Origin: Desulfovibrio sp. TomC
GTDB lineage: Bacteria > Desulfobacterota > Desulfovibrionia > Desulfovibrionales > Desulfovibrionaceae
Assembly (NCBI RefSeq): GCF_000801335.2
Contig: NZ_JSEH01000004.1
Coordinates: 1 to 64,000 of the forward strand
Length of the DNA: 64,000 nt
Direction: 5' to 3'
Part shown: positions 18,174 to 27,135 of the stretch, in pieces
Layout of the letters: each line of letters opens with the position of its first letter
How positions within the stretch are numbered: the first letter of the stretch is position 1
Made by a program: the position numbers and the translations under genes
Notes under the pieces: generated by a model
Seen by the model: the letters and a program-made list of their open reading frames with translations, nothing else
Databases searched by the model: none
What the model was told of the DNA's origin: nothing

Positions 18174-18677
18174 ATGCGTACGTTCATTTTTGTTGCGGTA
18201 TTCGTTTTCACGGCTCTGTGTTCTCAACCTGCGCAGGCTTTTGAGTGCGGTAAACTTGATTTCGGGGCTAAACTGAGCGACATAGACGATGGCAATTTCG
18301 TGTTTTATACGGAGAAAGAAGGCGTTTCATACTATAATTATGTGGGAATTTGCCGTCTCCCGGTGCATCAGAAAGCATCGCCTGCCATCGCCTATGCTTT
18401 CATCGACGGACAATACTATGCCAGAATTATCCGCGTTGTCGGTAGGGATAAAGAAGATATCCTCGCCGATATGAAGAAAAGTCTATGTACCCCAAGCGCT
18501 GCAAAAAACGAAGGGGAATGGAGCTTGTATACATGTGATTTGCCAAACGAAATTGAGTTCAAGTTCAAATATAACAACAAGACTGGCGAGGCGAAGACTG
18601 CTGCCTACAGCAAGTCCTTGCGTGAAAAGATTGGGAAAAGCGGCAAAACCGATCCGGCCGCGTTCTTGGAGAAGTAG
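18174..18677 (+). CDS. Small secreted protein of unknown function
   Basis: 167 residues with a clear signal peptide (MRTFIFVAVFVFTALCSQPAQA, cleaved before FECG). The mature part has four Cys, including CRLPVH, LCTPS and YTCDLP. No family recognised. GGAGGGG directly precedes the ATG at 18174, so the longer frame from 18057 is rejected. Base composition is AT-rich compared with neighbours, consistent with transfer. The hairpin at 18733-18773 follows its stop codon and could terminate its transcript. Confidence 0.72.
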   Translation: MRTFIFVAVFVFTALCSQPAQAFECGKLDFGAKLSDIDDGNFVFYTEKEGVSYYNYVGICRLPVHQKASPAIAYAFIDGQYYARIIRVVGRDKEDILADMKKSLCTPSAAKNEGEWSLYTCDLPNEIEFKFKYNNKTGEAKTAAYSKSLREKIGKSGKTDPAAFLEK

Positions 18678-18732
18678 CCTTTCGGCGAAATCGTCGTGAG
18701 GGCTTTTGAGGTGAAAGCCGACGGCGGCACAA

Positions 18733-18773
18733 GGGCATGGGAACATGCCAAGGAGTGTCCCATGCCCCTTTTT
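18733..18773 (+). promoter_or_regulatory. Hairpin plus U-run covering the ribosome site and start of the ligase gene
   Basis: A perfect 10-bp stem, GGGCATGGGA (18733-18742) with TCCCATGCCC (18758-18767), is followed by CTTTTT. The 15-nt loop holds the AAGGAG of the next gene, and its ATG (18762) lies in the 3' arm. As RNA it looks like an intrinsic terminator for the secreted-protein gene, and it would also hide the start codon of the ligase gene. Confidence 0.6.
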
Positions 18774-20294
18774 CGCATGGTCGCCGCCACGGCAGCGCAG
18801 CGGCCCGAGGCCGTGGCCCTTTGTTGCGGGCCTCGTCACGTCACCTACGCCCAACTGGTTGCAGACGCAGGCCAGCTGGCCGCTTGGCTTTCAAGCCGTG
18901 GTCTTGCCCCCGGCGACCGGCTTGCCGTTCTCCTCCCGAACACCATCGAGCTTGTCGTCGTCATCCTGGCTGCCTGCCGGGCTGAGCTCGTCCTTGTTCC
19001 TCTTTCGCAGGACGCGCCGCCGGCCCGGCAAGCCGAGGTTATCGGGCAGACTGGGGCCAGGGGTCTTGTTTTGGCCGCCGGTTTGGGCGCGGCCATCCCG
19101 GCCGAGGCGCGGGAGCGGCTGGCGGTAACGGTCTGCCTCGGTCGGCCCGAACCGGGAACAGTCGGATATGACGCCTGTCTCGCCCATGCCCCAACCGACC
19201 CTGCGCCCCGGAGCAACGTTGCGGACCCGATCTGCCTTCTGGTTTTTACCTCCGGCTCAACCGGCCGGCCCAAGGCCGTCGCACACAGCCAGGAACGGCT
19301 GGCGCGACGTGTGGAAGCCTTTGTCCAGGCCCTTGGCGTCACGGCCGAGGATACGACCTTGGCCGTATTTTCGGCCTACCGGCCAGTGGTCCTGGTGTTC
19401 CAGGTGCTGGCCATGCTGCGCCAGGGCGGGACCGTCGTGCTGGCCGAACAGCCGGCCCCGGCCCCGGCCGCGTTCTGGCGTCTCTATGGCGAGGTCCGCC
19501 CGGGGTATTGCCTCGTGATGCCCAGTTACGCCCGGATGCTTTTTGCCGATCCGGCCGCCGCCCACGTTGACCATTCACGGCTGCGGTTTTGGCTCAGCGG
19601 CGGCGACTCGCCGGGACAAGCCCTTTATGAGGCGGCCCGGCGAATCACCGGCCGGCCGTATTGCAACCTGTATGGCCTCACCGAAACAGGCCTTGTGGCT
19701 GTGGTCGCGCCAAGCGAAACGGACAAACCCGGCTGCGTCGGCAGGCCCGTCGGGGATGTGTCCGTGCGGCTTGTGGACGACGCCGGGCGGGACGTTCCCG
19801 AGGGGAGTCCCGGACGCCTTCTCGTCACCTCGGCGAACATGATGGTCGGCTATTTCAACGACACCATGGCCACGCATCGGGCCATCGGAACCGGCTGGTA
19901 CGATACGGGCGATTGCATGCGCCGCGACGCCGCGGGCGACTACTGGTTTCTCGGCCGCAGCGGAGACGTCATCGTGCGCCATGCCGTCCAGGTGGTCGCC
20001 GCCCTGGTGGCCGACGTCCTAGCCGGGTATCCTGGCCTGGCCGAGGCCGTGGTGGTAGGGGTGGCCGATGCCGAGGCCGGGCAGGTACCGGTGGCCTTTT
20101 ATCGAACGACCGGCCCTGATCCCGGCCCCGAAGCGCTGCTCCGGTACCTCGCCGACCGGGTGGACGCCTTGTCTGTGCCCGTGGCTTGCCTGCCTCTTGA
20201 GCAGTGGCCGGTGACGCCCCGGGGCAAGACCGACCGACCGAAGCTGACGGCTTTGGCTGTGGCGTCCCTTGGCCGGATGCGCGGGGATGGTTGA
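18762..20294 (+). CDS. AMP-dependent acyl/aryl-CoA ligase family enzyme
   Basis: 510-residue adenylate-forming enzyme (ANL superfamily) that would activate a carboxylic acid with ATP, usually then forming a CoA thioester. Seen: the phosphate-binding FTSGSTGRPKAV motif (about residue 165), the YGLTE aromatic/ATP motif, the hinge region GWYDTGD, and the C-terminal catalytic-lysine region TPRGKTDRPKL. AAGGAG 6 nt upstream sets the ATG at 18762; the frame begins earlier with a GTG at 18696. The substrate is unknown. No carrier protein, thioesterase or other acyl-CoA gene lies nearby; the convergent MFS carrier could move the acid or its product. Confidence 0.85.
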   Translation: MPLFRMVAATAAQRPEAVALCCGPRHVTYAQLVADAGQLAAWLSSRGLAPGDRLAVLLPNTIELVVVILAACRAELVLVPLSQDAPPARQAEVIGQTGARGLVLAAGLGAAIPAEARERLAVTVCLGRPEPGTVGYDACLAHAPTDPAPRSNVADPICLLVFTSGSTGRPKAVAHSQERLARRVEAFVQALGVTAEDTTLAVFSAYRPVVLVFQVLAMLRQGGTVVLAEQPAPAPAAFWRLYGEVRPGYCLVMPSYARMLFADPAAAHVDHSRLRFWLSGGDSPGQALYEAARRITGRPYCNLYGLTETGLVAVVAPSETDKPGCVGRPVGDVSVRLVDDAGRDVPEGSPGRLLVTSANMMVGYFNDTMATHRAIGTGWYDTGDCMRRDAAGDYWFLGRSGDVIVRHAVQVVAALVADVLAGYPGLAEAVVVGVADAEAGQVPVAFYRTTGPDPGPEALLRYLADRVDALSVPVACLPLEQWPVTPRGKTDRPKLTALAVASLGRMRGDG

Positions 20295-20349
20295 GCGAGG
20301 CCGGCCAAGGGATGCCCCGTGTTTTTCCGAATGTGCCGTTGCGCGGTGC

Positions 20350-21987
20350 TCAAAGGTCTTGCGTGTCCTCGGGCAGGAGCCCTGAGGCGGGCTCGGGCAG
20401 CCAGCGCGAGGCAATCAGATTGACGAGGGTGACCAGGAAGGCGATCCCGGCAGCGGCGTAGGCCACTTGGGCGGGGTGGGCGGCGGCGACGGGCAGGACG
20501 GCGGCGAGCCATTGGGTCAGGGCGGCGAAGCATGATCCGAGCATGCGTCCGCCGACGTTGGCCGCGAAGCTTTCCCCTGTGCCCCGCAAGTGCAGTGGAT
20601 AGACACGGGGGAGATAATTCCCCCAGAAGCTGAACTGGCCGATAATAAAAAATCCCGCCAGAAAAAGGCCGCTTTCAAAGGCGGGCAGGCTCGTGGTTCC
20701 GGCCCAGGCGAAGGTCACTGGCAAAATAACCGTCGCCGGAATCAGAAAAAACCGCAGAAGCCTCCTGCGGCTGACAATCCACACCGCCAGCACTGCCAGG
20801 GCGCACCGCCCGCCAATTCCCCCCATCTCCTGGAATGTGGTCACGCGCGCCGCGATTCTCTGTTCCACCGGACCGGCGATGCGGCGTTTTTCCGAGAATA
20901 GCCTCTGCTCGATTTCGCCCTCGGGGCATCCTGCCGCCGTCAACTGGGTCCGAAGCGACGCCTGATCTTCTTCGGACAAAAGCGCGCCCTGGGCCTCGGC
21001 CACGGCGGCCCGGGTCTCGGGCAGCCCGGGCACGATTTGCGGCGCTTGCAGCAAGGCCCCAAAGGAGGCGGCGAAACTCAGCGTGAACATGCCGGTGACC
21101 AGACAGGTGGTGCGCCAAAGCCTGGGGGAGAACAGGGCGGCCACACTTGGCCGACCAAGGCGGCCGGTACGGCGTTTTTCCAGCCAAGGCGGAGATTCCG
21201 GCAGAAAAGGCCGCACCAGGAGAAGCGGCAGGGCCGGCAACAGGCCGGACATGAGCGTATAGCGCCAATCCGCGTGCGGATTGGCGATGTGCCCGAGAAA
21301 GGACAGGAAATGCGGGAGGCCGATCGGCGGCAAGGCCATCGGCGGCAAGGTGAACCAGCCCAATATCTCTATCGGACGGCCGGCAGCCCATGCTGCCGCA
21401 ATGCCGCCGGCCAGGGCCACAAGCAGTCCCCCCACGGAAGAGAAGGCTTGCGTGGTTCCAAGTACGGCCTCGCGCCGGCGTGGTTCGGGAAAAATTTCGG
21501 CCAGCCAGGCCACCGCAGCCACGAATTCCACGCATACTCCGATGAAAACAAGGCAGCGCAGGACAAGCAGCATGGGCAGGTTCGCAGCAAACCCGCTCAA
21601 GAACGAGGAGCACGCATACAGCATGATGCTTGCAGTCAGTATGCGTTGCCGGCCAAAGCGGTCAGCGAGGTAGCCGCCAAGAAGTCCGAAGGCTCCGCCG
21701 GCTATGGCGGGGATATAAAAGAGCAGACCAAACCAGAACGTGAATTCTGGCGAGCCGGGAACAATGCCGCCGAGTTCCATGAGCGCCGGGCGCACGATGA
21801 GCGGAAGCATAAGCAGTTCGTAGCTGTCAAAGAGAAAGCCGCAGGCGGCAACTGCACAAACAAGCCACTCCCTGGCCGTCAGCCGGAGTGGCCGAAGAGG
21901 GGCGGTCACAGATGGGCCGGACACGCCCGGCGGCGACGCAGCGCGCGGAACATCGTTTTTGGTATCAGAGCAGCTGACCAGCAGCAA
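20350..21987 (-). CDS. Major facilitator superfamily transporter
   Basis: About 545 residues with twelve predicted helices. The loop 2-3 signature is GGYLADRFGRQRI and the sugar/acid-porter motif EIFPEPRRREAVLG follows helix 4. A hydrophilic stretch of about 65 residues is inserted between helices 7 and 8 (rich in Glu, Arg and Ala, with one Cys) and is predicted to face the periplasm; that is long for this family. The first codon used here is TTG with a weak ribosome site; internal GTG starts ahead of the first helix are equally possible. Convergent with the ligase gene (55 bp between stops). Confidence 0.82.
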   Translation of the reverse strand: MLLVSCSDTKNDVPRAASPPGVSGPSVTAPLRPLRLTAREWLVCAVAACGFLFDSYELLMLPLIVRPALMELGGIVPGSPEFTFWFGLLFYIPAIAGGAFGLLGGYLADRFGRQRILTASIMLYACSSFLSGFAANLPMLLVLRCLVFIGVCVEFVAAVAWLAEIFPEPRRREAVLGTTQAFSSVGGLLVALAGGIAAAWAAGRPIEILGWFTLPPMALPPIGLPHFLSFLGHIANPHADWRYTLMSGLLPALPLLLVRPFLPESPPWLEKRRTGRLGRPSVAALFSPRLWRTTCLVTGMFTLSFAASFGALLQAPQIVPGLPETRAAVAEAQGALLSEEDQASLRTQLTAAGCPEGEIEQRLFSEKRRIAGPVEQRIAARVTTFQEMGGIGGRCALAVLAVWIVSRRRLLRFFLIPATVILPVTFAWAGTTSLPAFESGLFLAGFFIIGQFSFWGNYLPRVYPLHLRGTGESFAANVGGRMLGSCFAALTQWLAAVLPVAAAHPAQVAYAAAGIAFLVTLVNLIASRWLPEPASGLLPEDTQDL

Positions 21988-22069
21988 GAGATGCAGACGT
22001 ATGCCGAGGTGTTGCGGGCCGCTTGGCCGGTGGGCCAGCGTTCACTTGCGGCATCCCGAAAGGTGTGCC

Positions 22070-22330
22070 CTATTTTGTTGCGCACAAGGCCTGTTGTTGT
22101 CCGTGGGCCTCGTTGGCGTACGGCACAGCCAGCCAGCGGTATCCTGGATCGGCCTTGCCGACAGGACCGATGCCCGGAAAAGAAATATGCGCCCCGGCCA
22201 CAAGGTGCCCGTGGCTTGCCGCCTCAGAAAAAGCCCGTTCCCGTTGCTTGATCGCCGCATCGGGATCGAGGTCGTACTCGATAGCCACGTCGGGGCGGGG
22301 AAATCGGATGATGAGAAAGGCATTCACCGA
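22070..22330 (-). pseudogene. 3' remnant of an MBL-fold metallo-hydrolase gene
   Basis: Open frame extending to 22495, of which the last ~85 residues match the C-terminal part of MBL-fold hydrolases: RFPRPDVAIEYDLDPDAA, RERAF, then HLVAGAHISFPGIGP and GYRWLAVPY. The metal-binding HxHxDH region and the rest of the N-terminal domain are missing, and the upstream frame shows no similarity. The 22331-22853 stretch beyond it holds no other gene; it turns AT-rich toward the next gene and should contain that gene's promoter. Confidence 0.65.
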
Positions 22331-22853
22331 GGTGATTCGAGGGGACGGGACATACGATGCCTGAAGAAGCGCCTCGACCAGAGCGCCACACGGCGGCAGG
22401 AACTCAAATCCAGATTTGGGGCCATGATAGACGCCATCCTGACCGCCTCCGCCGAGGATTTCAAAAAGAGCTCCCCGAGGAGGAAGGGTGCGCATTTTAT
22501 ACTGAGGCCATAGCCAAAAGACGTGGGCTGTGATAACGGCCTTGTCAAATGGGGCCTGCGCGACTTGTGTCGAGAGGCGGCGGAGTACTGAATTGGTTTA
22601 TATTACAGGGATAAGATATTTATCAAACAATAACCATCTCTTTTGAAAATGCACCCTGTCGAAACTTCATCGGATATGGCTTCGCGTTCAGGAGCGTGTT
22701 GCTGGCGCTCCATCTCTCCGCTTTTGCTGCGACGGACCAGATTTTACATGCGTTTTTTTGGCGGAAGGGTTTTAACCTGCAATCATTAGCTGCATCTGAA
22801 GAATGACGCACAGGTCAAAGCGCGCATCAGTCAACCTTTAGTCGGAGGTTACT

Positions 22854-24284
22854 ATGGTCAGTGTGTTAATCAAAGAAGCAAGGCTTTTTTGTCTTTCGAT
22901 TGTTGTCTTGGCGGCTCTCTGTGTCAACGCACAGGCTAAAGAAAATGTTTTTGCTGCTATTCCACTTGGTGTTGAGGCGTATGTTTATGGATATCCACTC
23001 GTGACCATGGAAATGACGCGACGCGTGATGACAAACGTAACGACGCCTGAGGGGACACGCGCCCCAATGGGGCAGTTTGTTCGGATGCGTGCGTATCCCT
23101 CGGCGGAGTTTCGTGACGTGACCGCGCCAAACGCAGATACGCTGTACACAACGGCCTGGATAAACGTGAGTCAGGAACCGTATGTACTCACTCTGCCGGA
23201 TGCCAAAGACCGCTACTACCTCTTCCCCATGCTTGACGGCTGGACGAATGTCTTTCAGGTGCCTGGAAAACGCACCACCGGAACCAAGGCGCAGGTATAT
23301 GCCATCACCGGTCCAGGCTGGAAAGGCAAGCTGCCCGAAGGAGTGAAAGAGTATAAGTCGCCTACCAATCTCGTCTGGCTGCTGGGACGCATATACTGCA
23401 CGGGAACGCCTGAGGATTACTCGGCTGTGCACGCGATGCAGGACGAAATTTCCCTTGTTCCTCTTAGCTCTTATGGCAAGCCTTACACGCCTGCGGCAGG
23501 CAAGGTCGACCCAGCGATCGATATGAAGACTGCCGTGCGTGAGCAAGTCAATGCGCTGAGCGTGTATGACTACTTCAGTCTGCTGGCAAAGTTGATGCAA
23601 GACAACCCGCCTTCCCCGGCTGACAAGCCGATGCTTGCGAAACTGGCGAAGCTCGGGATCGCGCCGGGCCAGCCCTTCGACGGGAGCAAGCTTAACCCCT
23701 TGGCGCGCGAAGCATTCTCCATGGTCCCGAAGATTGCCTTTGAAAAGATCATGCTTTGGATGAAGGAGGGGATCGTCGCTGGGGACATGAAGCTGGAGCA
23801 CGGTTGGCTCTTCACGACCAAGACGGGAGCCTACGGCGTCAACTACATCCAGCGAGCGCTCATCACTGCGATCGGTCTTGGCGCGAACCTCCCCCAGGAT
23901 GCGGTCTATCCAACTTCGGAAGGGCCGAACGTGTTTGAGTCGTATAACGGGGGGAAGAACTACGTGATGCACTTCGATAAAGGCCAACTCCCTCCTGCAA
24001 AAGGTTTCTGGTCGCTGACCATGTACGACAAGGATTACTTCTTTGTAAAGAATCCGATCAATCGGCAAAGTATCAGTGCCCGCCAGAATCTGAAGCAAAA
24101 TGCGGATGGTTCCGTGGATCTTTACATCCAGAACGAAAATCCAGGCCCAGACAAGGAATCCAACTGGCTGCCGGCGCCGAAAGATACGTTTGTCCTGATG
24201 CTGCGTCTCTATTGGCCACAGGAAACCAAGCCCTCAATTCTCAATGGAACCTGGACCATCCCGGCGGTTAAGGCGGTAAACTAG
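22854..24284 (+). CDS. Secreted DUF1254/DUF1214 protein
   Basis: 476 residues with a signal peptide (about residues 1-29, cut after NAQA). An N-terminal DUF1254 domain (AYVYGYPLVTMEMTRR, APNADTLYTTAWINVSQEP in parts) is followed by a C-terminal DUF1214 domain (KGFWSLTMYDKDYFFVKNP, LYIQNENPG, NWLPAP). The two domains commonly occur together in periplasmic proteins of unknown function. GGAGG lies 5 nt before the ATG. A strong terminator follows at 24461-24495, so it is probably transcribed alone. Confidence 0.9.
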   Translation: MVSVLIKEARLFCLSIVVLAALCVNAQAKENVFAAIPLGVEAYVYGYPLVTMEMTRRVMTNVTTPEGTRAPMGQFVRMRAYPSAEFRDVTAPNADTLYTTAWINVSQEPYVLTLPDAKDRYYLFPMLDGWTNVFQVPGKRTTGTKAQVYAITGPGWKGKLPEGVKEYKSPTNLVWLLGRIYCTGTPEDYSAVHAMQDEISLVPLSSYGKPYTPAAGKVDPAIDMKTAVREQVNALSVYDYFSLLAKLMQDNPPSPADKPMLAKLAKLGIAPGQPFDGSKLNPLAREAFSMVPKIAFEKIMLWMKEGIVAGDMKLEHGWLFTTKTGAYGVNYIQRALITAIGLGANLPQDAVYPTSEGPNVFESYNGGKNYVMHFDKGQLPPAKGFWSLTMYDKDYFFVKNPINRQSISARQNLKQNADGSVDLYIQNENPGPDKESNWLPAPKDTFVLMLRLYWPQETKPSILNGTWTIPAVKAVN

Positions 24285-24460
24285 TCCGCACGGGCGAGAG
24301 GAGTGCAGCGAAGACCACGTTCGCCCGTCCAGGCTTCATCGCGTGGTCGCAAACTTGTTGGCTCCGGTTGACCTGCGGCTGCGCGATGATCAGGGGATGA
24401 GACGCAGGCAAGCCAACGGTCGGGTGCTCAAGGAGTGGTCGCTGATGCGGTACAGACGTG

Positions 24461-24495
24461 GGCGGCGCGGTCGTTTCAGGCCGCGCCGCCTTTTT
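24461..24495 (+). terminator. Rho-independent terminator
   Basis: Perfect 10-bp stem GGCGGCGCGG / CCGCGCCGCC with a 10-nt loop and TTTTT directly after. It would end the DUF1254 transcript, 177 bp beyond its stop codon. The rest of 24285-24903 contains no gene that could be supported, only the tRNA remnant at 24664. Confidence 0.85.
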
Positions 24496-24663
24496 CACGT
24501 TTGCCGGGATCGATGATGCCTGCAGAGTGGGCAGGGGTCGCAGAAGGGGGACAGTTGTTCTCCCGGGAGAACCTTCGCCGGGCCACCGGCGTCAGTTCCG
24601 GCAGTTGTGCCACGCGCTGTTCTTGAAGCAGCCCTGGCGCAAACACCTCCGTTCGAATCTATC

Positions 24664-24709
24664 TGGTCGGGGCGAGGTGATTTGAACACCCGACATCCTG
24701 CTCCCAAAG
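24664..24709 (-). repeat. tRNA-Pro 3'-half remnant (att-like), nearly intact
   Basis: TGG followed by 43 nt differing at one position from the 3' half of the tRNA-Pro at 29998-30074; identity ends exactly at the anticodon loop (ctcccaaag), beyond which the sequence is unrelated. No D-arm or 5' acceptor strand is present, so it cannot be a working tRNA gene. Confidence 0.75.
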
Positions 24710-24903
24710 CCGCACAGCCGGCGAGCTCTATGGGAGCATTGTCGATCGATCGCAGGTAGGTGCAACCGCCTCACGGCTCTTCCTGGCTCTCTACGTCAGT
24801 AAACTCCTGGCCTGGTGGACGGGCAGCGTATCGCCCTCCAAGGTTCGGTCCGCTTCACGCCACGCAGTGAAGAGCCAACAACAAACCTGTCCCCAAGGAG
24901 AGG

Positions 24904-26625
24904 TCAAGAACGCACCGGGATGCCAACGTTGTTGAGCTTCGCCCGCATTGACGGACTCAAGGGAATGACAAGCTCCGCATTGTATGAACCGGTGGGGGGA
25001 TAGCCCCTGGGATTGTGGAAAATCTGCTGGACGGCCACGGCATAGGCGCGCGAGGTCGAGGCTGGCGACCCCTCCTGAACGTCCGGATTGAAGTCGGCGG
25101 CCAGGATGGACAAAGTGCCGTCGCTGTTGCGCAGGATCTCGAAGGTGCGAAATTGCTGGGGGAAGTCCCGGAGCGAGGAGGTTTCGATCTGCCAGAACCC
25201 CAGTTCCGGGCGGGAGCCATCGGGCGAGGCAAAAGCGGTAATGGCGTTGCAGTGCCGGTGTCCCGCGATCCAGGCGATGAGATTGGGATAGGTCTGCAGT
25301 TTGGCGATCAGTTCCGGCTCGGAGATGGCGGCGGCGGCGTACCAGCCGACCGGGGAGGTTGGCGGCTCGACGCCGATGGGAGCATGGGCGGCGATGATCA
25401 TGAGCCTGCCCTCGGCCTGGCCCCGGTCCAGTTCGCCCACAAGCCAGTCCAGGCGCGCCTTGTCCAGGGAGCCATGTCCGTAGCCGGGGGAACTCGTCCG
25501 GGACATGGGTTGATCGACATCGTCTTCCCGCTGGGTGTCGTCGACCACAATCACCGTCAGCGGGATATCCGGCCTCGGCTCGAAGCTGTAGCAGGCAAAG
25601 TTGTTCTCGGTATTGGCCTGGCTGAAGCCGTGACCGACCGGAGTCGAAGTGGTGTGAAAAAATTCGGCCATCCACTCCTTGGGCGTCAGGGAGCGGCGGT
25701 TCGGATCGGCCACGACCTTGGGCGGGCTGGGAAAGTCCGCCACCGGACCCATGCCGACGATATCGCCGTAGGGCGTCCGGCCGTCGATGACCCCCTGGTA
25801 GGTTCCCCGGCTGTCAATCCCCTTGGGATCAGCCAGGAAATCGCCGAGATTCAGGACATGTTCACCGGTATAGACCTGTCGAAAATATTCCGTCACCGGG
25901 AAGGAACCAATGAAAAAATGATCGTGGTTGCCGCGCGCCTGATACCAAGGGATGGACTTGTTCAGCCCGGCCGCCTGGAACGGTTTTTGGTAGTCGATGC
26001 TGTCGACGCCGACATGCGCCCCGGAACTGGGGGTGATGGCCTTTCCGTCCAGGACGTCAAGATACCAGCGCAGTTCGTTGTACTGGGTATTGTTGCAGGT
26101 ATCCCCCAGGGAGATGCCGAAATCCAGGGGATCCTGTTTGTGGATGGCGTTTATCGTTCGCACCGCCGCATCCAGGACCTGGGTCGTGTACAGCATGGCC
26201 GGGGAATAGGCTGCGGAAATGTGGTGTTTGAGGCCAAGGGCGAAGAGCTGGGCCGGGCTTTCCTTGTCGGCGATATGGATGTCGGAGATGGTAAAAAACC
26301 GCACCAGCCGGGCAACCGGTTTCCCGGCCGGGGCGCCATGGTTGGCGGGCATGAGGTCCAATCTCTTGGGAACGGCGAGGGGCTCGCCGAAGCTCCAGAA
26401 GCCATAGCCTGACTCGGCGTATTTGGCGACATCCGTGGGCCGCAACTTGGGCGAGGTGGCGGGCACGGGAACGGGGACGACGCTGCGCGCCAGTGTCGCC
26501 AGCGACTGGGCGGCGGCATTCACCGGGGAAAGGATCCATTCGACACCGGCCGCCAGCCCGCCGCAAGCAACCAGAGCGGCTCCGGAGAGGCTGGTATTGA
26601 GAAAATTCCGCCGGGAAAATTTCAT
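24904..26625 (-). CDS. Tat-exported metallophosphoesterase (TIGR03768-like)
   Basis: 573 residues. The twin-arginine signal SRRNFL (residues 4-9) is followed by a hydrophobic segment, so the protein is probably exported folded with its metals. All calcineurin-like metallophosphatase motifs appear in order: SDIHIAD, GDTCNN, GNHDH, AHAP and GHRHCN. Length and the stretch between GNHDH and AHAP fit the PPA1498/TIGR03768 family, whose substrate is unknown. It stands alone in island B. The 319-bp gap upstream to 26944 has no gene that could be supported. Confidence 0.88.
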   Translation of the reverse strand: MKFSRRNFLNTSLSGAALVACGGLAAGVEWILSPVNAAAQSLATLARSVVPVPVPATSPKLRPTDVAKYAESGYGFWSFGEPLAVPKRLDLMPANHGAPAGKPVARLVRFFTISDIHIADKESPAQLFALGLKHHISAAYSPAMLYTTQVLDAAVRTINAIHKQDPLDFGISLGDTCNNTQYNELRWYLDVLDGKAITPSSGAHVGVDSIDYQKPFQAAGLNKSIPWYQARGNHDHFFIGSFPVTEYFRQVYTGEHVLNLGDFLADPKGIDSRGTYQGVIDGRTPYGDIVGMGPVADFPSPPKVVADPNRRSLTPKEWMAEFFHTTSTPVGHGFSQANTENNFACYSFEPRPDIPLTVIVVDDTQREDDVDQPMSRTSSPGYGHGSLDKARLDWLVGELDRGQAEGRLMIIAAHAPIGVEPPTSPVGWYAAAAISEPELIAKLQTYPNLIAWIAGHRHCNAITAFASPDGSRPELGFWQIETSSLRDFPQQFRTFEILRNSDGTLSILAADFNPDVQEGSPASTSRAYAVAVQQIFHNPRGYPPTGSYNAELVIPLSPSMRAKLNNVGIPVRS

Positions 26626-26891
26626 GATGCGCCCTCCTGTTTTCTGTCCTGGCGACGATTGCGATCATGCGGCCCGTTGACTGGCCGACGCGTCCAGGCG
26701 TCCTGCCGATGGTCCGGCCGCAGCGCCCTTTCCATGCATCGGGCTTGCACCCCTGCCAGACTGTGAGTGATCAGTGCCGCATCTTCGGGATTGGGGCAAG
26801 AGAATCGGCAAGGCAGCTCCGTTTCCCCAGACGGCATGGCATTGGACCGCCATGTCCGGCGGCCTTTTTATACTCCATATCGTATCCAGCC

Positions 26892-26988
26892 AATTTTCCA
26901 CGAAAAAGGGCCTACGAAATATTCGTAAGCCCTTGAAATATAACTGGTCGGGGCGAGGTGATTTGAACACCCGGCATCCTGCTCCAAA
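26892..26988 (-). repeat. Copy of the tRNA-Pro 3' half with its terminator
   Basis: About 95 bp nearly identical to 29948-30044 at the intact tRNA. It includes the terminator hairpin (gggcctacgaaatattcg and taagccctt, about 26908-26935), TGG and the tRNA 3' half. Identity breaks near the anticodon loop (gctcc then aaaaa). This is the least diverged remnant and the one nearest the intact gene. Confidence 0.8.
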
Positions 26989-27055
26989 AAACCTCATGGT
27001 TGGTTGTATCCTTTGAAATAATTTAATATTTATCGTCGGCGGATAAGCCCGGATG

Positions 27056-27135
27056 GACAAAATCAATCATCTCCAGGACATTCCCGGTTCTCCGGTTGTT
27101 ATCCTAAATCCCTGGTTCCCAAGTGCTGGAGAAGC
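27056..27135. repeat. Conserved ~80-bp arm sequence, copy 3
   Basis: Starts gacaaaatcaatcatctcca, 68 bp beyond the tRNA remnant, and runs through ggacattcccggttctcc to tggagaagcc. Collinear with copies at 15717 and 17728. The stretch 27136-27437 that follows holds no gene; from about 27230 it matches the region left of the NHL stub (10440-10710). Confidence 0.65.

Larger units (their letters stand above)
17664..24709. mobile_element. Inferred decayed island C at tRNA-Pro
   Basis: Segment between the remnants at 17621 and 24664. Cargo: secreted protein, adenylating ligase, MFS carrier, MBL-fold remnant, DUF1254/DUF1214 protein. Several of these are visibly more AT-rich than the core genes of the window (18174-18677 and 22854-24284). 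No recombinase gene is present. Confidence 0.45.
24710..26988. mobile_element. Inferred decayed island B at tRNA-Pro
   Basis: Segment between the remnants at 24664 and 26945. Its only supported cargo is the Tat-exported metallophosphoesterase. Unlike islands A, C and D it lacks the conserved arm sequence after its left remnant, so it may come from a different element type or have lost that end. Confidence 0.4.

Noticed and set aside
22866-24098. 410-codon minus-strand frame
   Set aside because: Antisense to the DUF1254/DUF1214 gene, which has a signal peptide, recognised domains and GGAGG upstream.
25015-26412. 465-codon plus-strand frame
   Set aside because: Antisense to the metallophosphoesterase with all five metal motifs.
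24664-27000. Additional tRNA genes at 24664 and 26945
   Set aside because: Only the 3' half is present; the D-arm, 5' anticodon strand and 5' acceptor strand are missing.
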